DNA of 64,000 bases. It comes from G963422595 sp963422595. GTDB lineage: Bacteria > Pseudomonadota > Gammaproteobacteria > UBA4575. Position numbers and translations under genes: made by a program. The notes beneath the pieces were generated by a model, which ran no database searches, had not been told where the DNA came from, and saw only the letters and a list, made by a program, of their open reading frames with translations. The DNA is taken from the NCBI GenBank assembly GCA_963422595.1, contig OY730298.1:558001-622000 (forward strand), written 5' to 3'. Below are positions 17,178 through 26,601 of the stretch, piece after piece (position 1 is the first letter of the stretch; each line of letters starts with the position of its first letter).

Positions 17178-18017
17178 GTGTTGGATTATTTACACGCGCA
17201 TGAGGCTGTGGTTCGCCTGACCAGCTTCACGTTTATATTTGCGGTTTTCGTCATTTGGGAAATCCTGAAGCCGCGCCGCGCGCAACGCTATCCAAAACGC
17301 TTGCGCTGGTCAAATAATCTGGGCATTACGCTGTTAAATACTGTGACCGTGAGGCTGCTTGTTCCGACCTCGGCGGTAGCCATGGCCATTACTGCTCAAC
17401 AGCAGGATTTGGGGGTTTTCAATAAGCTGCCGCTGTCGGCGGGGTTGTCCATAGTGATGGCTGTATTGATAATGGACGCGGCACTCTATTTTCAGCACCT
17501 GGCCTTTCATCATGTGCCGTTCCTGTGGCGACTGCACCGTGTGCATCATGCCGATCTGGATTTTGACGTTACCACCGGGATACGTTTTCACCCGCTTGAA
17601 ATTCTGCTATCGCTGTGCATAAAAATGGTGGTGGTGCTAATGTTGGGTGCTCCGGTGGCCGCCGTAGTGATTTTTGAGGTGTTGTTGAATGCGACTTCTG
17701 TGTTCAATCACGCCAATATCTATATTCCCCATAAAGTCGACCGGGTGTTGCGGCGTTTGTTGGTAACGCCTGATATGCACCGCGTGCATCATTCTGTCGT
17801 GGTCAATGAAACTAACAGTAATTTTGGTTTTAACCTGCCATGGTGGGACTATCTGTTCGGAACTTATCGGGATCAACCCCAGGCCGGGCATCTTAATATG
17901 ACGATTGGCATTGAGCATTTTCGCACCGCGCGGGAGTTGTGGCTGGATCGCCTGTTATTGCAGCCATTCAGAAAAACGTTCAAAGGGGATTTGCCCAAAC
18001 CCACCGCCATGCGTTAG
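17178..18017 (+). CDS. Sterol desaturase / fatty acid hydroxylase family protein
   Basis: 279-residue integral membrane di-iron enzyme. The His clusters of the superfamily are all visible: HLAFHHVPFLWRLHRVHHAD, then GIRFHPLE, NHANI and HRVHHSVVVNETNSNFGFNL followed by WWDYLFGTY. Helices precede them. Members hydroxylate or desaturate sterols, carotenoids or fatty acids; the substrate cannot be told from sequence. The start is GTG at 17178. It is divergent from the nine-gene operon with 172 bp between starts. Confidence 0.92.
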   Translation: MLDYLHAHEAVVRLTSFTFIFAVFVIWEILKPRRAQRYPKRLRWSNNLGITLLNTVTVRLLVPTSAVAMAITAQQQDLGVFNKLPLSAGLSIVMAVLIMDAALYFQHLAFHHVPFLWRLHRVHHADLDFDVTTGIRFHPLEILLSLCIKMVVVLMLGAPVAAVVIFEVLLNATSVFNHANIYIPHKVDRVLRRLLVTPDMHRVHHSVVVNETNSNFGFNLPWWDYLFGTYRDQPQAGHLNMTIGIEHFRTARELWLDRLLLQPFRKTFKGDLPKPTAMR

Positions 18018-18066
18018 TGCGTGATGCCCGGCGTATGCATGGCATCGGGGCAGTTGATTTATTGAG

Positions 18067-18142
<76 letters not shown>

Positions 18143-18207
18143 GCGAATGCGGCGGTCATGCAGGATCTCCAGAGTGACGCGCCGGGCAAAAGTCTGGGTT
18201 CGGGCAG

Positions 18208-18633
18208 TCAGCTACGGCGCGCGCGAATGATAACATCTACGGCTTCGATGTGAACGTCGTCCGGCAGTTCAGGCAGTTTTGCGATTTCAACGTGCTCGTC
18301 AGCGATATCCTGAAGTTCACCACTGTCTGAATAATACAGGTGATGGTGTTTGGTGAGGTTGGAATCATAAAAAATTTTCGACGGGTCAACAATCACTTCG
18401 CGTACCAGACCATGCCTGGCAAATAAACCAAGCGTGTTGTAAACCGTCGCCTTGGATACTTCGTCATGGCCCTGGTTTACCGCCAGCAATACTTGTTCGG
18501 CCGATAAATGTTGCATGCGCGTAAATAAGATTTCTCCAATCCTGACGCGCTGATGGGTGGGCGTGATGTCGTGTTGCCGCAGTAAAGACGCGACTTGCGC
18601 GCGAGTTTTCAGGAAGTTTATTTTTATGTTCAT
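18208..18633 (-). CDS. Fur-family transcriptional regulator without cysteines
   Basis: 141-residue DNA-binding regulator. The winged helix is seen in TPTHQRVRIGEILFTRMQHL and VSKATVYNTLGLFARHGLVR. The metal-sensing region KHHHLYYSDSGELQDI is the family's His-rich loop. Unlike Fur, Zur and most PerR proteins it has no cysteine at all, so the structural CxxC zinc site is missing, as in Irr-like members. An A/T-rich palindrome (ATTATAAT) lies about 10-20 bp before the start codon and could be a self-operator and -10 region. No obvious target gene is adjacent, so the metal or signal is unknown. Confidence 0.88.
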   Translation of the reverse strand: MNIKINFLKTRAQVASLLRQHDITPTHQRVRIGEILFTRMQHLSAEQVLLAVNQGHDEVSKATVYNTLGLFARHGLVREVIVDPSKIFYDSNLTKHHHLYYSDSGELQDIADEHVEIAKLPELPDDVHIEAVDVIIRARRS

Positions 18634-18717
18634 GGGTAGATTATAATTCAGACAAAGTCTATTTGCGCGGCTAATTATGGGGCTGAATTTTCATCTGGTG
18701 GCCGTTGGCAGCTTTTC

Positions 18718-19827
18718 TTACCACGCATACGCGGAAATTTGCGCCGCGCTGATTTTGTTGGTAATAAAATCGGCCATCAGTTTCGCGGTGGGGGCACTCA
18801 TTACTATGCCATAACGAAAGTGGCCGGCATTGATGTAGAGTCCCGCATATTCGGGGTGCGCGCAAACATAGGGTAGCCGGCGCGTGGTGCCGGGGCGCAG
18901 GGCTGACCAGTGCCTGACAGGGTCTTGCCCCGACAGTGCCGGACACAGGCGGCGCGCCTGTGCACTAAGCAGACGTTGCGCTGTAGCGGTGGTTGCCTTG
19001 CTAAAACCAACGTGCTCCAATGTGCTGCCACATAAGATGTATTGGTCTTTACGCGGTACCAGGTAGAGACCGTCTTTTACTATGATGTGAGTCAGCAGGT
19101 TTCGCTCTGGTTTGAATAATAGCATTTGACCGCGCACCGGTTCAACGTCGGTGGCGTCGTCGCTGATGTTTTGCAGCAGTCGCTGTGTCCAGGCACCACT
19201 GCAAATAACGTTATGCTCGGCAAACATGGTCATTTGATCTGTTACCACGCCCGCCACTTTGCCGGATTTCAGGATTAGCTTGTGTACCGTTGTTCCTTCA
19301 AAAATGCGTACGCCGCGTTGGCGTAAAGATTGCCGTATGGCTTTTATCAACAGTGGCGGGCGCACCTGCATGACAGAGGGGGCGTGTAACGCCAGGTGAA
19401 TACCCTGGTCCAGGTGAGGCTCCAGCTGCTTAAGGTGATGACCATCGATTAGCTCTATCTGTACTTTGTTGTTGCGCGCCCAGGCCAGCGCGGCTGGTGT
19501 TTCATCCACGTCGATAATGAGCATGCCACAGCGCAGCAGTTGTGCATCTGTGCCGGTTTCATCTTTGAGTTCGGCTACCAGCGCCGGGAAGAGCATTTGA
19601 CCTTGAGCGATCAGCCGTTGCACGCTGGCGGTCTGTTGCCACGGGTATAGTTTGGAAAGTATCCCGGCTGCCGCCCAGCTGGCTTCTCCGCCCAGTTGAT
19701 GTTTCTCCAGCAGGGCTACCGTAAGGCCTGCGATGCGCAAGTTGCGCGCGGTGAGCATGCCGATAACCCCACCACCTATCACCAGTACGTCATAACGTGC
19801 GTTTGCATGCAGGGCCGGGACGTTCAT
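18718..19827 (-). CDS. thiO: Glycine oxidase ThiO
   Basis: FAD-dependent amine oxidase that makes dehydroglycine for the thiazole half of thiamine. The FAD-binding motif VLVIGGGVIGMLTARNL and the C-terminal HFRYGIVMSAPTAKLMADFI are typical. The ATG at 19827 is chosen because a longer frame to 19866 would run into the tRNA-Gly gene. This gives 369 residues, normal for ThiO. The start codon is only 11 nt from the encoded CCA of that tRNA and no Shine-Dalgarno sequence is seen, so expression may depend on the tRNA transcript. thiS and thiG lie divergently on the other side of the tRNA. Confidence 0.93.
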   Translation of the reverse strand: MNVPALHANARYDVLVIGGGVIGMLTARNLRIAGLTVALLEKHQLGGEASWAAAGILSKLYPWQQTASVQRLIAQGQMLFPALVAELKDETGTDAQLLRCGMLIIDVDETPAALAWARNNKVQIELIDGHHLKQLEPHLDQGIHLALHAPSVMQVRPPLLIKAIRQSLRQRGVRIFEGTTVHKLILKSGKVAGVVTDQMTMFAEHNVICSGAWTQRLLQNISDDATDVEPVRGQMLLFKPERNLLTHIIVKDGLYLVPRKDQYILCGSTLEHVGFSKATTATAQRLLSAQARRLCPALSGQDPVRHWSALRPGTTRRLPYVCAHPEYAGLYINAGHFRYGIVMSAPTAKLMADFITNKISAAQISAYAW

Positions 19828-19838
19828 GGTGATGACGC

Positions 19839-19912
19839 TGGAGCGGGTGATGGGGATCGAACCCACGTTACCAGCTTGGGAAGCTGGAGTTCTACCATTG
19901 AACTACACCCGC
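19839..19912 (-). tRNA. tRNA-Gly (anticodon CCC)
   Basis: The minus strand gives GCGGGTGTAGTTCAATGGTA and closes as a cloverleaf with anticodon stem CCAGC/GCTGG around loop TTCCCAA; anticodon CCC reads GGG. Encoded CCA at 19839-19841. It resembles E. coli glyU. Confidence 0.95.
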
Positions 19913-20015
19913 AAAAAATTCCTGTTTTAACGGCTATTGTGAGATTACACTATACGCATGACAGGTAGCCCATTGAAAGGGCTTGTCTCTACAAAAATGC
20001 CGTTTTGGATAGCGT

Positions 20016-20216
20016 GTGAAGATCATTGTAAATGGTGAACAGACGGAGGTGGAGGAAGGTTCTACCGCACATTTGTTGCTGCAGAAACTGGGCCTGCCGA
20101 AACACCGGCTGGCACTGGAGGTTAATGAGGAAATAGTGCCGCGTAGCAAGCTGTCGCAGTGTGTGCTGCAAGCCGGCGATCGCGTGGAGGTGGTTCACGC
20201 AGTGGGGGGGGGTTGA
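20016..20216 (+). CDS. thiS: Sulfur carrier protein ThiS
   Basis: 66-residue ubiquitin-fold carrier that becomes a thiocarboxylate and gives sulfur to ThiG. MKIIVNGEQTEVEEGSTAHL opens the beta-grasp fold, ALEVNEEIVPRSKL is the central family motif, and the protein ends VGGG with the needed C-terminal Gly-Gly. The start is GTG. thiG follows 88 bp downstream on the same strand, the usual order. Confidence 0.95.
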   Translation: MKIIVNGEQTEVEEGSTAHLLLQKLGLPKHRLALEVNEEIVPRSKLSQCVLQAGDRVEVVHAVGGG

Positions 20217-20304
20217 ATGGATTTTAGCCGCGCGGTTTCAGGTGTGGCGCGTTGACATTAAAACCGGTTTACAGACGGCACTTTAATTTACAGCAAACTA
20301 TAGC

Positions 20305-21114
20305 GTGATGACGCCAGATTCTTCAAGCGATTATAACCACGATACGCTTACTATCGCCGGCAAACGTTACACGTCACGCCTGTTGGTAGGCACGGGCAAG
20401 TATAAAGACTTGCAGGAAACCCGCGCGGCGATAGTGGCCAGTGGTGCAGAGATTGTGACGGTCGCTATGCGCAGAACTAACATTGGACAAGAGGCTGACG
20501 AACCTAATCTGCTGGATGTCATCCCGCTCGATGAATTTACTATCCTGCCGAATACCGCCGGTTGTTATAGTGCTAAAGACGCAGTGCGCACCTGCCGCCT
20601 GGCGCGCGAGTTGTTGGATGGACGTGCGCTGGTAAAACTTGAAGTGCTTGGTGATGCAACAACGCTTTATCCGAACGTGGTCGAAACCCTGGCGGCGGCG
20701 GCGACTTTAATAAAGGAAAATTTCCAGGTCATGGTGTATACCAATGACGATCCGGTGGTAGCGAAACAGTTAGAGGAGCTGGGTTGCGTGGCGGTGATGC
20801 CGCTGGCGGCACCGATCGGTTCAGGGTTGGGGATACGTAACCCTTATAATATTCTCACTATCGTCGAAAATGCCAGGGTGCCAATTTTGGTGGACGCCGG
20901 CGTGGGCACCGCTTCGGACGCGGCCGTGGCCATGGAGCTCGGTTGTGACGGGGTGCTTATGAATACCGCTATTGCCGAGGCCAGACAGCCCGTGTTGATG
21001 GCGTCCGCAATGCGGCAGGGCGTGGCAGCAGGCCGCCAGGCGTTTCTGGCCGGGCGCATGCCCAGGAGACATTTCGCCACGGCTTCGTCACCCATGGATG
21101 ATACCTTCTATTAA
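20305..21114 (+). CDS. thiG: Thiazole synthase ThiG
   Basis: TIM-barrel enzyme forming the thiazole phosphate from deoxyxylulose phosphate, dehydroglycine and ThiS thiocarboxylate. Key pieces: YTSRLLVGTGKYKDLQET at the start, the Schiff-base region LVKLEVLGD, MPLAAPIGSGLGIRNPYN, PILVDAGVGTASDAAVAMEL and GVLMNTAIAEARQPVLMASA. 269 residues, slightly longer than E. coli at both ends. GTG (20305) and ATG (20308) starts are adjacent. No TPP riboswitch was seen before thiS or thiG. Confidence 0.96.
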   Translation: MMTPDSSSDYNHDTLTIAGKRYTSRLLVGTGKYKDLQETRAAIVASGAEIVTVAMRRTNIGQEADEPNLLDVIPLDEFTILPNTAGCYSAKDAVRTCRLARELLDGRALVKLEVLGDATTLYPNVVETLAAAATLIKENFQVMVYTNDDPVVAKQLEELGCVAVMPLAAPIGSGLGIRNPYNILTIVENARVPILVDAGVGTASDAAVAMELGCDGVLMNTAIAEARQPVLMASAMRQGVAAGRQAFLAGRMPRRHFATASSPMDDTFY

Positions 21115-21327
21115 AATATGGGTAACGGACGCGCAGGATATGAAGAATTTTGGATGGAACTGGTTGTCGGGCCTCTATTGCAAGCAATTATTAAACTCTC
21201 AGGGGAAGACCGGGGAGTTAATAAAGGTTGCCGGAAAATTGTTTTATGACCAGAAAAAACGGTCTGTAAAAAAGGGGGGAAGGTATTGTAAATGCCGTTG
21301 TCAGGCTCATAAAACTCTACAAACAAT

Positions 21328-21999
21328 ATGCGAGGAGCTTTGATTCGCAGCTTTGTCCGACGTGAGGGGCGCATCACTAAAGGGCAGCAGGCGGCATTGA
21401 AGAGGTATTGGCCGGTGTATGGCGTGGAGGCCGGGGATGATCTGCTCAATTTGCCGACTCTGTTTGATAATTCGCGCTCTGTGGTTCTGGATATTGGATT
21501 TGGTAACGGTGAGGCACTGGTACTGCTTGCCGAGCAGTATCCACAGCTGAATTTTTTGGGGGTTGAGGTGTATCGGCCCGGCATTGGTTCGCTGTTGCGA
21601 AGGCTTGCGGCATGTAAGCTGCAAAACGTTCGGGTTGTGAACGCAGATGCGGTTGCGTTGTTGCGCGAACGTCTGGCGGACGGGGGTTTATTGGCTACTT
21701 TAATATGGTTTCCGGACCCCTGGCCAAAGCTGCGTCATCATAAAAGGCGCCTGATACAACACCAGTTTGTGCGCCTGCTCGCCGCTAAGCTGGTGGATGC
21801 AGGTGAATTACATATAGCCACCGATTGGCGGCCTTACGCGCAGCATATACAGGACCTTTTGCGGGGCAGCAAGGTGTTCCGGGAGGTGCGTACGTCGGAG
21901 GTGATTGGAGCACGACCAGCAACAAAATTTGAGCGCCGCAGCAAACTATCAGGGCACCAGATATTCGCACAGGTGTATAAAAAATTACCTAGGCTTTGA
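21328..21999 (+). CDS. trmB: tRNA (guanine-46-N7)-methyltransferase
   Basis: Methylates G46 in the variable loop of tRNA using SAM. Motif I is VVLDIGFGNGEALVLLAE, followed by NFLGVEVYRPGIGSLLRRL; the family signature WFPDPWPKLRHHKRRLIQ and the C-terminal THR-like region EVIGARPATKFERR are present. 223 residues is within the family range. The gene ends 11 bp inside the convergent transporter gene. Confidence 0.96.
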   Translation: MRGALIRSFVRREGRITKGQQAALKRYWPVYGVEAGDDLLNLPTLFDNSRSVVLDIGFGNGEALVLLAEQYPQLNFLGVEVYRPGIGSLLRRLAACKLQNVRVVNADAVALLRERLADGGLLATLIWFPDPWPKLRHHKRRLIQHQFVRLLAAKLVDAGELHIATDWRPYAQHIQDLLRGSKVFREVRTSEVIGARPATKFERRSKLSGHQIFAQVYKKLPRL

Positions 22000-23800
22000 T
22001 GGCGGTTTGCCCGGTAAGCGCCTCGCGCTTGTTTACCGGACATGCATGTTGTTTGGCCAGCGGGCAGGCTTCTTCCTGACAGTGGCTGATGTTTTGCCAG
22101 GCGAATTCGATCGCGCGCTCATCAGAGCGGAAGAAATGGTCAATCCAATCGGGACCGGCAAAGCCGGTGCGCATGAATACGTCCATGACTTGACGCTTGG
22201 TGCGCGCGAATACGAATTCAATGCCTAATTCCACCAGCCGCAATGACAGCTTGTGCAGCATGTCTTCGCCAGTGGCGTCTATCTCGGTAATGGCTTCGGC
22301 ATCGATAATGATAAATTTGAGTTCTGGCTTGGCGGCCACGCGCTCCAGCACTTTTGCCTCAAAGTATGTGGCACTGGCGAAAAACAGCGGGCCTTCAAAA
22401 CGCAGTATGGCTATTTTGGGACAGGTTTTAAGGATGTTGGCCTGGGCGTCACGTAAGGTGCCGTCGGTATGACGTGATAGTACCGAGATGTGCGGACGCA
22501 TGGTTCTGTACATGAATAAACCCAGCGATAACAGTACGCCGATAAGTATGCTTTGCTCTAAGTGCGGCGCCAGAATTAACGTTAACACGAACGTTAGTAT
22601 GGCGATAAAACCGTCGTGTTTGTGCACACGCAGCGCGTATTTAATCTGTTTGATGCGAATCAGGTTGGCTACGGCAGAGATGATTACCGCCGCTAATGTG
22701 GCCTGCGGCAGGTGGTACAGGTATTGGGTGAAGTACAGGAACATCAGTGACACTGCGACCAGTAGCCCGGTAATGATGGCTGCAAACCCGGTTTTGGCGC
22801 CTGCCGACATGTTGACCGCGGAACGTGAGAAAGACCCGGCTACTGGATATGCGCCCGATAAACCAGCGCTGATGTTTGCCAGACCCTGACCTATCAGGCC
22901 TTGATTGGCGTCGATGCGTTGACGGGTTTGCACGGCAATGGCTTTGGCAATGGAGATGGCTTCCATGTAGCCGACCACCGCGATGACGATGGCTTTGCCG
23001 ATGAGGTCAAACGCGATGGACATTTCGAATGCGGGCCAGGCAATGGCAGGCAGTCCCGCCGGGACGTTGCCAACTACTCGCCCCCCTAAAGAGGATTCAT
23101 AGCCCACTGCAAATGCAATGAGACTGGTGACGATTACCGCGGCAAGCACCGCCGGCACCCTGGGTGCGTATCGCTGTAACCCGAAAATGATGACCAGGGC
23201 GGTTATGCCCATCGCCAGCGTTGGCACGTGCGTGTGCGTGGAGGCCTCTACCAGTACGTTCCAAATAGTTACATAAAAATGATGACCGGTTTCCTGCTCG
23301 ACCCCAAACAGTTTGGAGAGTTGAGAGGCACCGATGATGATGGCCGCGGCATTGGTAAAACCAATCACTACCGGATGGGATAAAAATTCCACCAGTACCC
23401 CCAGCCGTAACAGGCCCAGCGACATTTGGAAAATGCCCACCATCATGGCGATGACCGCCGCATATACTAAATAGCCTTGCGGATTGGTAACCGCTAACGG
23501 TTCTAATGCCGCGGCGGTCATTAATGAAACTACGGCGACCGGGCCGGTTTGTAATTGACGGGAGGAACCAAATAATGAGGCGATGATAACGGGTAGAAAC
23601 GATGCGTAGAGGCCGTAGTAGGCAGGTAAGCCAGCCAGCTGCGCATAGGCCATGGATTGTGGGATGAGTACCAGCGCTACGGTTAACCCAGCGACCAGGT
23701 CTTGCCGTAGCGTGGCCGGATTTTTGAGGTCTCCCAGCCAGTTCATGTACGGTATGAACCGGCTAATAAGTTCACGTGTGTATTGCCGTGCCGAGATCAA
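21989..23800 (-). CDS. SulP-family anion transporter with STAS domain
   Basis: 603-residue inner-membrane transporter. The SulP signature SMAYAQLAGLPAYYGLYASF and conserved transport helices (AVVGYMEAISIAKAIA, ISAGLSGAYPVAGSFSRSAV) fill the first two-thirds; a STAS domain follows at about 435-560 (ILRFEGPLFFASATYFEAKV, FIIIDAEAITEIDATGEDML). Members carry sulfate, bicarbonate or other anions; the substrate cannot be fixed here. The chosen start is TTG, with a good AGGAG ribosome site 6 bases upstream (CTCCT at 23807-23811 on the plus strand). The last 40 residues add a Cys-containing tail (EEACPLAKQHACPVNK) not usual in the family. Confidence 0.92.
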   Translation of the reverse strand: MISARQYTRELISRFIPYMNWLGDLKNPATLRQDLVAGLTVALVLIPQSMAYAQLAGLPAYYGLYASFLPVIIASLFGSSRQLQTGPVAVVSLMTAAALEPLAVTNPQGYLVYAAVIAMMVGIFQMSLGLLRLGVLVEFLSHPVVIGFTNAAAIIIGASQLSKLFGVEQETGHHFYVTIWNVLVEASTHTHVPTLAMGITALVIIFGLQRYAPRVPAVLAAVIVTSLIAFAVGYESSLGGRVVGNVPAGLPAIAWPAFEMSIAFDLIGKAIVIAVVGYMEAISIAKAIAVQTRQRIDANQGLIGQGLANISAGLSGAYPVAGSFSRSAVNMSAGAKTGFAAIITGLLVAVSLMFLYFTQYLYHLPQATLAAVIISAVANLIRIKQIKYALRVHKHDGFIAILTFVLTLILAPHLEQSILIGVLLSLGLFMYRTMRPHISVLSRHTDGTLRDAQANILKTCPKIAILRFEGPLFFASATYFEAKVLERVAAKPELKFIIIDAEAITEIDATGEDMLHKLSLRLVELGIEFVFARTKRQVMDVFMRTGFAGPDWIDHFFRSDERAIEFAWQNISHCQEEACPLAKQHACPVNKREALTGQTAIKA

Positions 23801-24199
23801 CTAATTCTCCTGTATCATAACGTCAGTCCTTCAGCACCACCGAACGGTGGGAAGTTGAGCTTTATACTCTGCCCCCGCAAGTTAACGATGAGGTTATGCG
23901 CAGTTATGAAATTATCTTAACACGCTTTATTAAACCATGAGTGTAATCGCCCAATTTTCCACACCGATTGTGAAGCTGAATTCGGTTTTGTTTGCAGCGA
24001 TCAATAAAGTATTTGTCTGACTGTGATAATAATGTTTTTCATTGCGTGATTAAACGTGCAAAATCAGGCGGTAAGTAAACAACCGCGAGCATACAGCCAG
24101 CAAAATTTACGCTGGGTATAGATGCATTGGGTGAAGACATTGAAAATTCTTTTATTCCTGAACCTGGTCAACTGGTGATGCCAGCAGCGGCTCCGGTGT
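23801..24199. other. Intergenic stretch between divergent SulP and FIST genes
   Basis: Holds the ribosome binding site of the SulP gene and, in its leader, a perfect short hairpin CCACCG-AA-CGGTGG at 23837-23850. A short open frame without a good start codon ends inside the FIST start codon (IDALGEDIENSF...); it is too weak to call. The region is A/T-rich and likely holds both promoters. Confidence 0.45.
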
Positions 24200-25321
24200 A
24201 TGACTGAGCCGTTTCAATTCGCCACCGCTCGTGGGCAGCCGGCACGCGAACTGGTAAACGATTGCTTATGCCAACTGGGCGCAGTGCGGGGAAAATTTCA
24301 ACTGGGCTTCATTTATGCCAACGATACGCTGTGTGATGATCTGCAAGGTATTGTCGGCCGCTTCAAACAGGAAACCGGTATTGAGGATTGGGTTGGCACC
24401 GTGGGTATCGGGCTTTGTAGTACTGGCACTGAGTATTATGACGAGGCCGCTTTGGTGGTGATGCTGGCGGATATTGAGGCACGTGATTTCACCATTGTCG
24501 GTGCGCGCGATTTGAGCGAGGAGCAATTACTGGAACAGGTTTCAGGCCGGTGTAAGGAGGACTTGCCTCACGTCGGTATTGTGCATGGGGATCCCAGCAA
24601 TCCCGCCACCCCAAACCTGATTGGGAAGATTTCTGAAGCGGTGCCGGCAGCTTATTTGGTGGGCGGCTTAACTTCGTCAAATTTTCAGCATTATCAGGTC
24701 GCAAGGCATGTTATCAGCGGTAGCGTGTCGGGTATTTTTTTCTCTTCACGTGTCAATACTATCGTCGGGCATACGCAAGGCTGCACGCCACTGCATCAGC
24801 GACATGTGGTGACTAAGGCTGAACGTAATTTGCTTATCGAATTGGACCACCGCCCGGCACTGGAGGTGTTGCGCGAGGATATTGGAGAGGTGCTGGCCAA
24901 GGATTTGTATAAAATTGCCGGATATATCTTTGCCGGTCTGCCGGTTAAGTATTCTGATACCGGAGATTATCTGGTCAGGAATATCATCGGGCTGGACGAA
25001 AACGAGAATATCATCGCGATTGGGGATTATGTCTGTGAGGGCAGTGCATTCATGTTCTGCCGACGCGATGGTAACAGTGCCAGGGAGGATATGTTGCGCA
25101 TGTTGCACACTATGAAGACGCGCCTGCAAACCCCACCACGCGGCGGCGTGTATTACACTTGCCTGGGGCGAGGACGCCACCAGTTTGGGGATGATTCTGA
25201 AGAACTTAAGATGATTCAGGCAGAGTTGGGTGATTTCCCTCTGGCCGGGTTTTTTGCGAATGGGGAGATCTTTCATAACCGGCTGTATGGCTATACCGGC
25301 GTGCTCACTCTGTTTAGGTAG
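24200..25321 (+). CDS. FIST-domain signal protein
   Basis: 373-residue soluble protein with FIST_N (about 30-220) and FIST_C (about 225-360) domains, thought to bind small ligands such as amino acids and usually linked to signalling proteins. Signs are GKFQLGFIYANDTLCDDLQG, VGTVGIGLCSTGTEYYDEAA and the typical end LAGFFANGEIFHNRLYGYTG. No kinase or cyclase domain is attached, and none is encoded next to it. The aldo/keto reductase gene begins 9 bp after its stop. Confidence 0.85.
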   Translation: MTEPFQFATARGQPARELVNDCLCQLGAVRGKFQLGFIYANDTLCDDLQGIVGRFKQETGIEDWVGTVGIGLCSTGTEYYDEAALVVMLADIEARDFTIVGARDLSEEQLLEQVSGRCKEDLPHVGIVHGDPSNPATPNLIGKISEAVPAAYLVGGLTSSNFQHYQVARHVISGSVSGIFFSSRVNTIVGHTQGCTPLHQRHVVTKAERNLLIELDHRPALEVLREDIGEVLAKDLYKIAGYIFAGLPVKYSDTGDYLVRNIIGLDENENIIAIGDYVCEGSAFMFCRRDGNSAREDMLRMLHTMKTRLQTPPRGGVYYTCLGRGRHQFGDDSEELKMIQAELGDFPLAGFFANGEIFHNRLYGYTGVLTLFR

Positions 25322-25330
25322 TTTTATAGC

Positions 25331-26365
25331 ATGCGCTTTGAGCAGCTGGGTAACAGCGGGGTAAAGGTTAGTAAGATTTGCCTGGGCACAATGACTTTTG
25401 GCGAACAGAATACCGCCAGCGAGGCGCGCGCGCAATTGGATTACGCCACCGCGCAGGGCGTTAATTTTGTTGACACGGCAGAGCTATACCCGGTGCCACC
25501 CCGGCAGCGTACGCAGGGAAAAACCGAGGAGTTTGTCGGCAGCTGGCTTAAAAAAAGTGGCCGCCGTAAGCATATTGTATTGGCTACTAAAGTTTGCGGG
25601 CCTGGCGCAACACCCTATCTGCGCGGTGGCCCGCAGCTTACACCTGAGCATATAAACGCGGCTTTGGATGCGAGCCTGAAACGCTTGCAGACTGATTATA
25701 TCGACTTGTATCAGGTACATTGGCCGGCCAGAAATACTAATTTCTTCGGCAAATTGGGTTATCAGCATCGCCAAACAGATCACCCGACTTTGATAGAGGA
25801 CACTTACGCTTGTTTGGCGCAGGCGGTAGCACAGGGTAAGGTGCGTTACCTGGGAATAAGCAATGAAACTCCCTGGGGGGTGATGCGGTATCAGTGGTTG
25901 GCGCAGGTACATGCCTGGCCCGGTATGGTTAGCGTGCAGAACCCGTATAGTTTATTAAACCGTACCTATGAGGTAGGGCTGGCGGAAATTTCGCATCGCG
26001 AAAAAATCGGGTTGCTGGCGTATTCACCATTGGGGTTCGGCGTGTTAACTGGTAAGTATTTGGATGGCAAGGCACCAGCAAACGCGCGCTTGTGTTTGTT
26101 TAAGCGCTTTGACCGGTATAGCGACGCGCCGGGGGTGAAGGCGACGCGTACGTACGTGGAACTGGCGCGGCAATATGGATATTCTCCGGCACAACTGGCG
26201 TTGGCGTTTGTCCATTCCAGACCATTTGTGACTGCGACTATCATCGGTGCGACGAGCTTGCAGCAGCTGGCAGAGAATGTTGATAGTGTCAATCTGAAGC
26301 TTCCAAATGACCTGATGGAAAAAATTGAACGGCTGCATCAACAGCAACCTAACCCCTGCCCTTAG
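25331..26365 (+). CDS. Aldo/keto reductase, Tas-like
   Basis: NADPH-dependent TIM-barrel oxidoreductase of 344 residues. LGTMTFGEQN, VNFVDTAELYPVPPRQRTQG, TKVCGPG, YIDLYQVHWPARNTNFFG and the C-terminal IIGATSLQQLAENVDSV match E. coli Tas and relatives, including the catalytic Tyr in DTAELYP. The physiological substrate is unknown. It forms a likely two-gene unit with the FIST gene. The accessory island begins immediately after its stop codon. Confidence 0.93.
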   Translation: MRFEQLGNSGVKVSKICLGTMTFGEQNTASEARAQLDYATAQGVNFVDTAELYPVPPRQRTQGKTEEFVGSWLKKSGRRKHIVLATKVCGPGATPYLRGGPQLTPEHINAALDASLKRLQTDYIDLYQVHWPARNTNFFGKLGYQHRQTDHPTLIEDTYACLAQAVAQGKVRYLGISNETPWGVMRYQWLAQVHAWPGMVSVQNPYSLLNRTYEVGLAEISHREKIGLLAYSPLGFGVLTGKYLDGKAPANARLCLFKRFDRYSDAPGVKATRTYVELARQYGYSPAQLALAFVHSRPFVTATIIGATSLQQLAENVDSVNLKLPNDLMEKIERLHQQQPNPCP

Positions 26366-26370
26366 CCTGA

Positions 26371-26601
26371 CTCTCTACAGAAAAGCTAGTCGATAAGGGA
26401 GCTAAACGTGATTTGGCGGTGGAATTGATCAGTCGTCTATGGGGTGCCTTCGAGTTGGTAAGGCCCACTCTTGAAGACTGTGATCCAAAACCGATAGACC
26501 CGGACGACTTGATGTTTTTGCTTTGTGCCTTGGATGGCGATGCGGATTACTTGATTTCTGAAGACAGTTTACATAGGGTAAATAGAGAAGTTTATGGCTG
26601 A
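26371..26601 (+). pseudogene. 3' fragment of a PIN-domain protein
   Basis: An open frame from 26371, without a good start (a TTG at 26413 is possible), ends VRPTLEDCDPKPIDPDDLMF then LLCALDGDADYLISEDS. The DPDD...CAL..ADYLIS.D pattern is the C-terminal half of toxin-type PIN ribonucleases. The N-terminal catalytic Asp and most of the fold are missing, so this is read as a truncated remnant. It overlaps the next gene by 8 bp and starts right after the aldo/keto reductase stop, marking the left edge of the inserted island. Confidence 0.6.

Noticed and set aside
19913..20304. TPP riboswitch for thiS/thiG
   Set aside because: No conserved CUGAGA-type core or pairing arms were found.
24073..24203. 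Short frame before the FIST gene ending within its start codon
   Set aside because: No proper start codon or ribosome site, and only about 40 codons.
25331..26365. Aldo/keto reductase as part of the TcmP island
   Set aside because: It is a full-length housekeeping-like gene paired with the FIST gene; the composition change and broken PIN gene begin after its stop.
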